Notes under the pieces: model-generated
What the model saw: the letters and a program-made list of their open reading frames with translations, nothing else
The model's database searches: none
What the model was told of the DNA's origin: nothing
Shown: positions 63,507-64,000 of the stretch, one piece after another
Position numbering within the stretch: the first letter of the stretch is position 1
How the letters are laid out: each line of letters starts with the position of its first letter
Assembly (NCBI GenBank): GCA_940671915.1
Contig: CALNVZ010003434.1
Span: forward strand, 43,803,646 to 43,867,645
From: Paracentrotus lividus
Lineage: Eukaryota > Echinodermata > Echinoidea > Camarodonta > Echinidae
DNA: 64,000 nucleotides
Direction of reading: 5' to 3'
Translations under genes and position numbers: made by a program

Positions 63507-64000
63507 ATATTGATTTATTGGTTGTAAAGGGATCGGAATGGATCATCAATTTTGCAAAAGGAAATGTTAGGGTTGGTATCAATCTTTTGATGCGACCAAA
63601 ACAATACAATTTTCAAACTAATGCAATCATATTATTTTGTTCTGGCGTGGAACACTATTTTGTCTTAAACCTTATTATTCAAGTGATTTGCCAGTGCCTG
63701 ATGGACATATACTGTGCCGTCACTTTAATCATGATTGTTATGCGGATATTATTTTTTACCTTTTTTTCTGTTTTCGTGGACCAGTATTTTAACAGCGAGA
63801 CCAAACGATACTAACGAGACCAAAATTTGATTTTAAAGAAATTACCATGTACTACTAATGTTCATGTCATTCAAATCTTTAAATGGAAATAGTATTGCCG
63901 AAAGCTTGTTGTAAAATAGTGTCGTTAAGAAGGACAAATAAAAGGTTGCACGTTAGGACGAGGATCCCGCATAGGCGAAAATGAATGATTTATTGATATA

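Larger units (their letters stand above)
61272..63520 (+). other. Nuclear receptor 3' UTR and downstream flank
   Basis: No repeats or coding exons were recognised after the stop codon. The first poly(A)-signal variants are ATTAAA at 62317 and 62328; the first canonical AATAAA is at 63501-63506. The 3' UTR may therefore run about 1.05 or 2.25 kb. A 191-codon antisense open frame (61516-62091) has no recognisable domain. Confidence 0.45.

Overview
The window is eukaryotic nuclear DNA: AT-rich, full of microsatellites and inverted-repeat transposons, with one clear multi-exon gene that has GT-AG introns. No bacterial operons, rRNA genes or CRISPR arrays are visible. The gene is a nuclear hormone receptor, so the source is a metazoan. 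The mix of tRNA-derived SINEs, Tc1/mariner-type elements and many fold-back MITEs suits a marine invertebrate, possibly an echinoderm. That placement is a guess.

The gene lies at 57.8-61.3 kb on the + strand. Five coding exons (57792-58053, 58367-58548, 59047-59286, 59805-60057, 61024-61271) join without a frame break into a 394-residue protein. It has a two-zinc-finger DNA-binding domain with an EGCKG P-box, a hinge, and a complete ligand-binding domain ending in an intact AF-2 helix. This is an NR1-type receptor of the Rev-erb/E75/E78/ROR/PPAR kind with almost no N-terminal A/B domain. A TATA-like box and splice donor near 55.5-55.7 kb, with an acceptor at 57.6 kb, suggest a spliced 5' leader. 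Candidate poly(A) signals are at 62.3 and 63.5 kb.

The other ~57 kb shows no gene I can support. It is an intergenic repeat landscape. 1-1.9 kb: three inverted-repeat elements. 4.4-7.1 kb: two strand-asymmetric simple tracts (G/T-rich, then A/C-rich). 7.8, 10.2 and 19.6 kb: tRNA-like SINE pieces. 8.4-10.1 kb: a long inverted repeat enclosing a pyrimidine minisatellite. 13.2-16.7 kb: a nested block of a 55-bp perfect inverted repeat around a fold-back element, then a Tc1-like element carrying a second MITE, between TA microsatellites. 21.5-24.1 kb: a 2.6-kb element with short terminal inverted repeats and eight same-strand copies of a CCCGTACGACACA-like motif. 25.1, 28.1, 32.0, 33.0, 34.6, 41.0 and 57.1 kb: further MITEs or fold-back elements.

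The most interesting non-genic signal is a pair of related MITE families. Family A (15.4 and 33.0 kb) and family B (25.1 and 41.0 kb) share a terminal motif, and family A also repeats that motif internally. From 41 to 55 kb the sequence is mostly featureless AT-rich DNA with simple repeats and one C-rich patch (47.5-48.5 kb).
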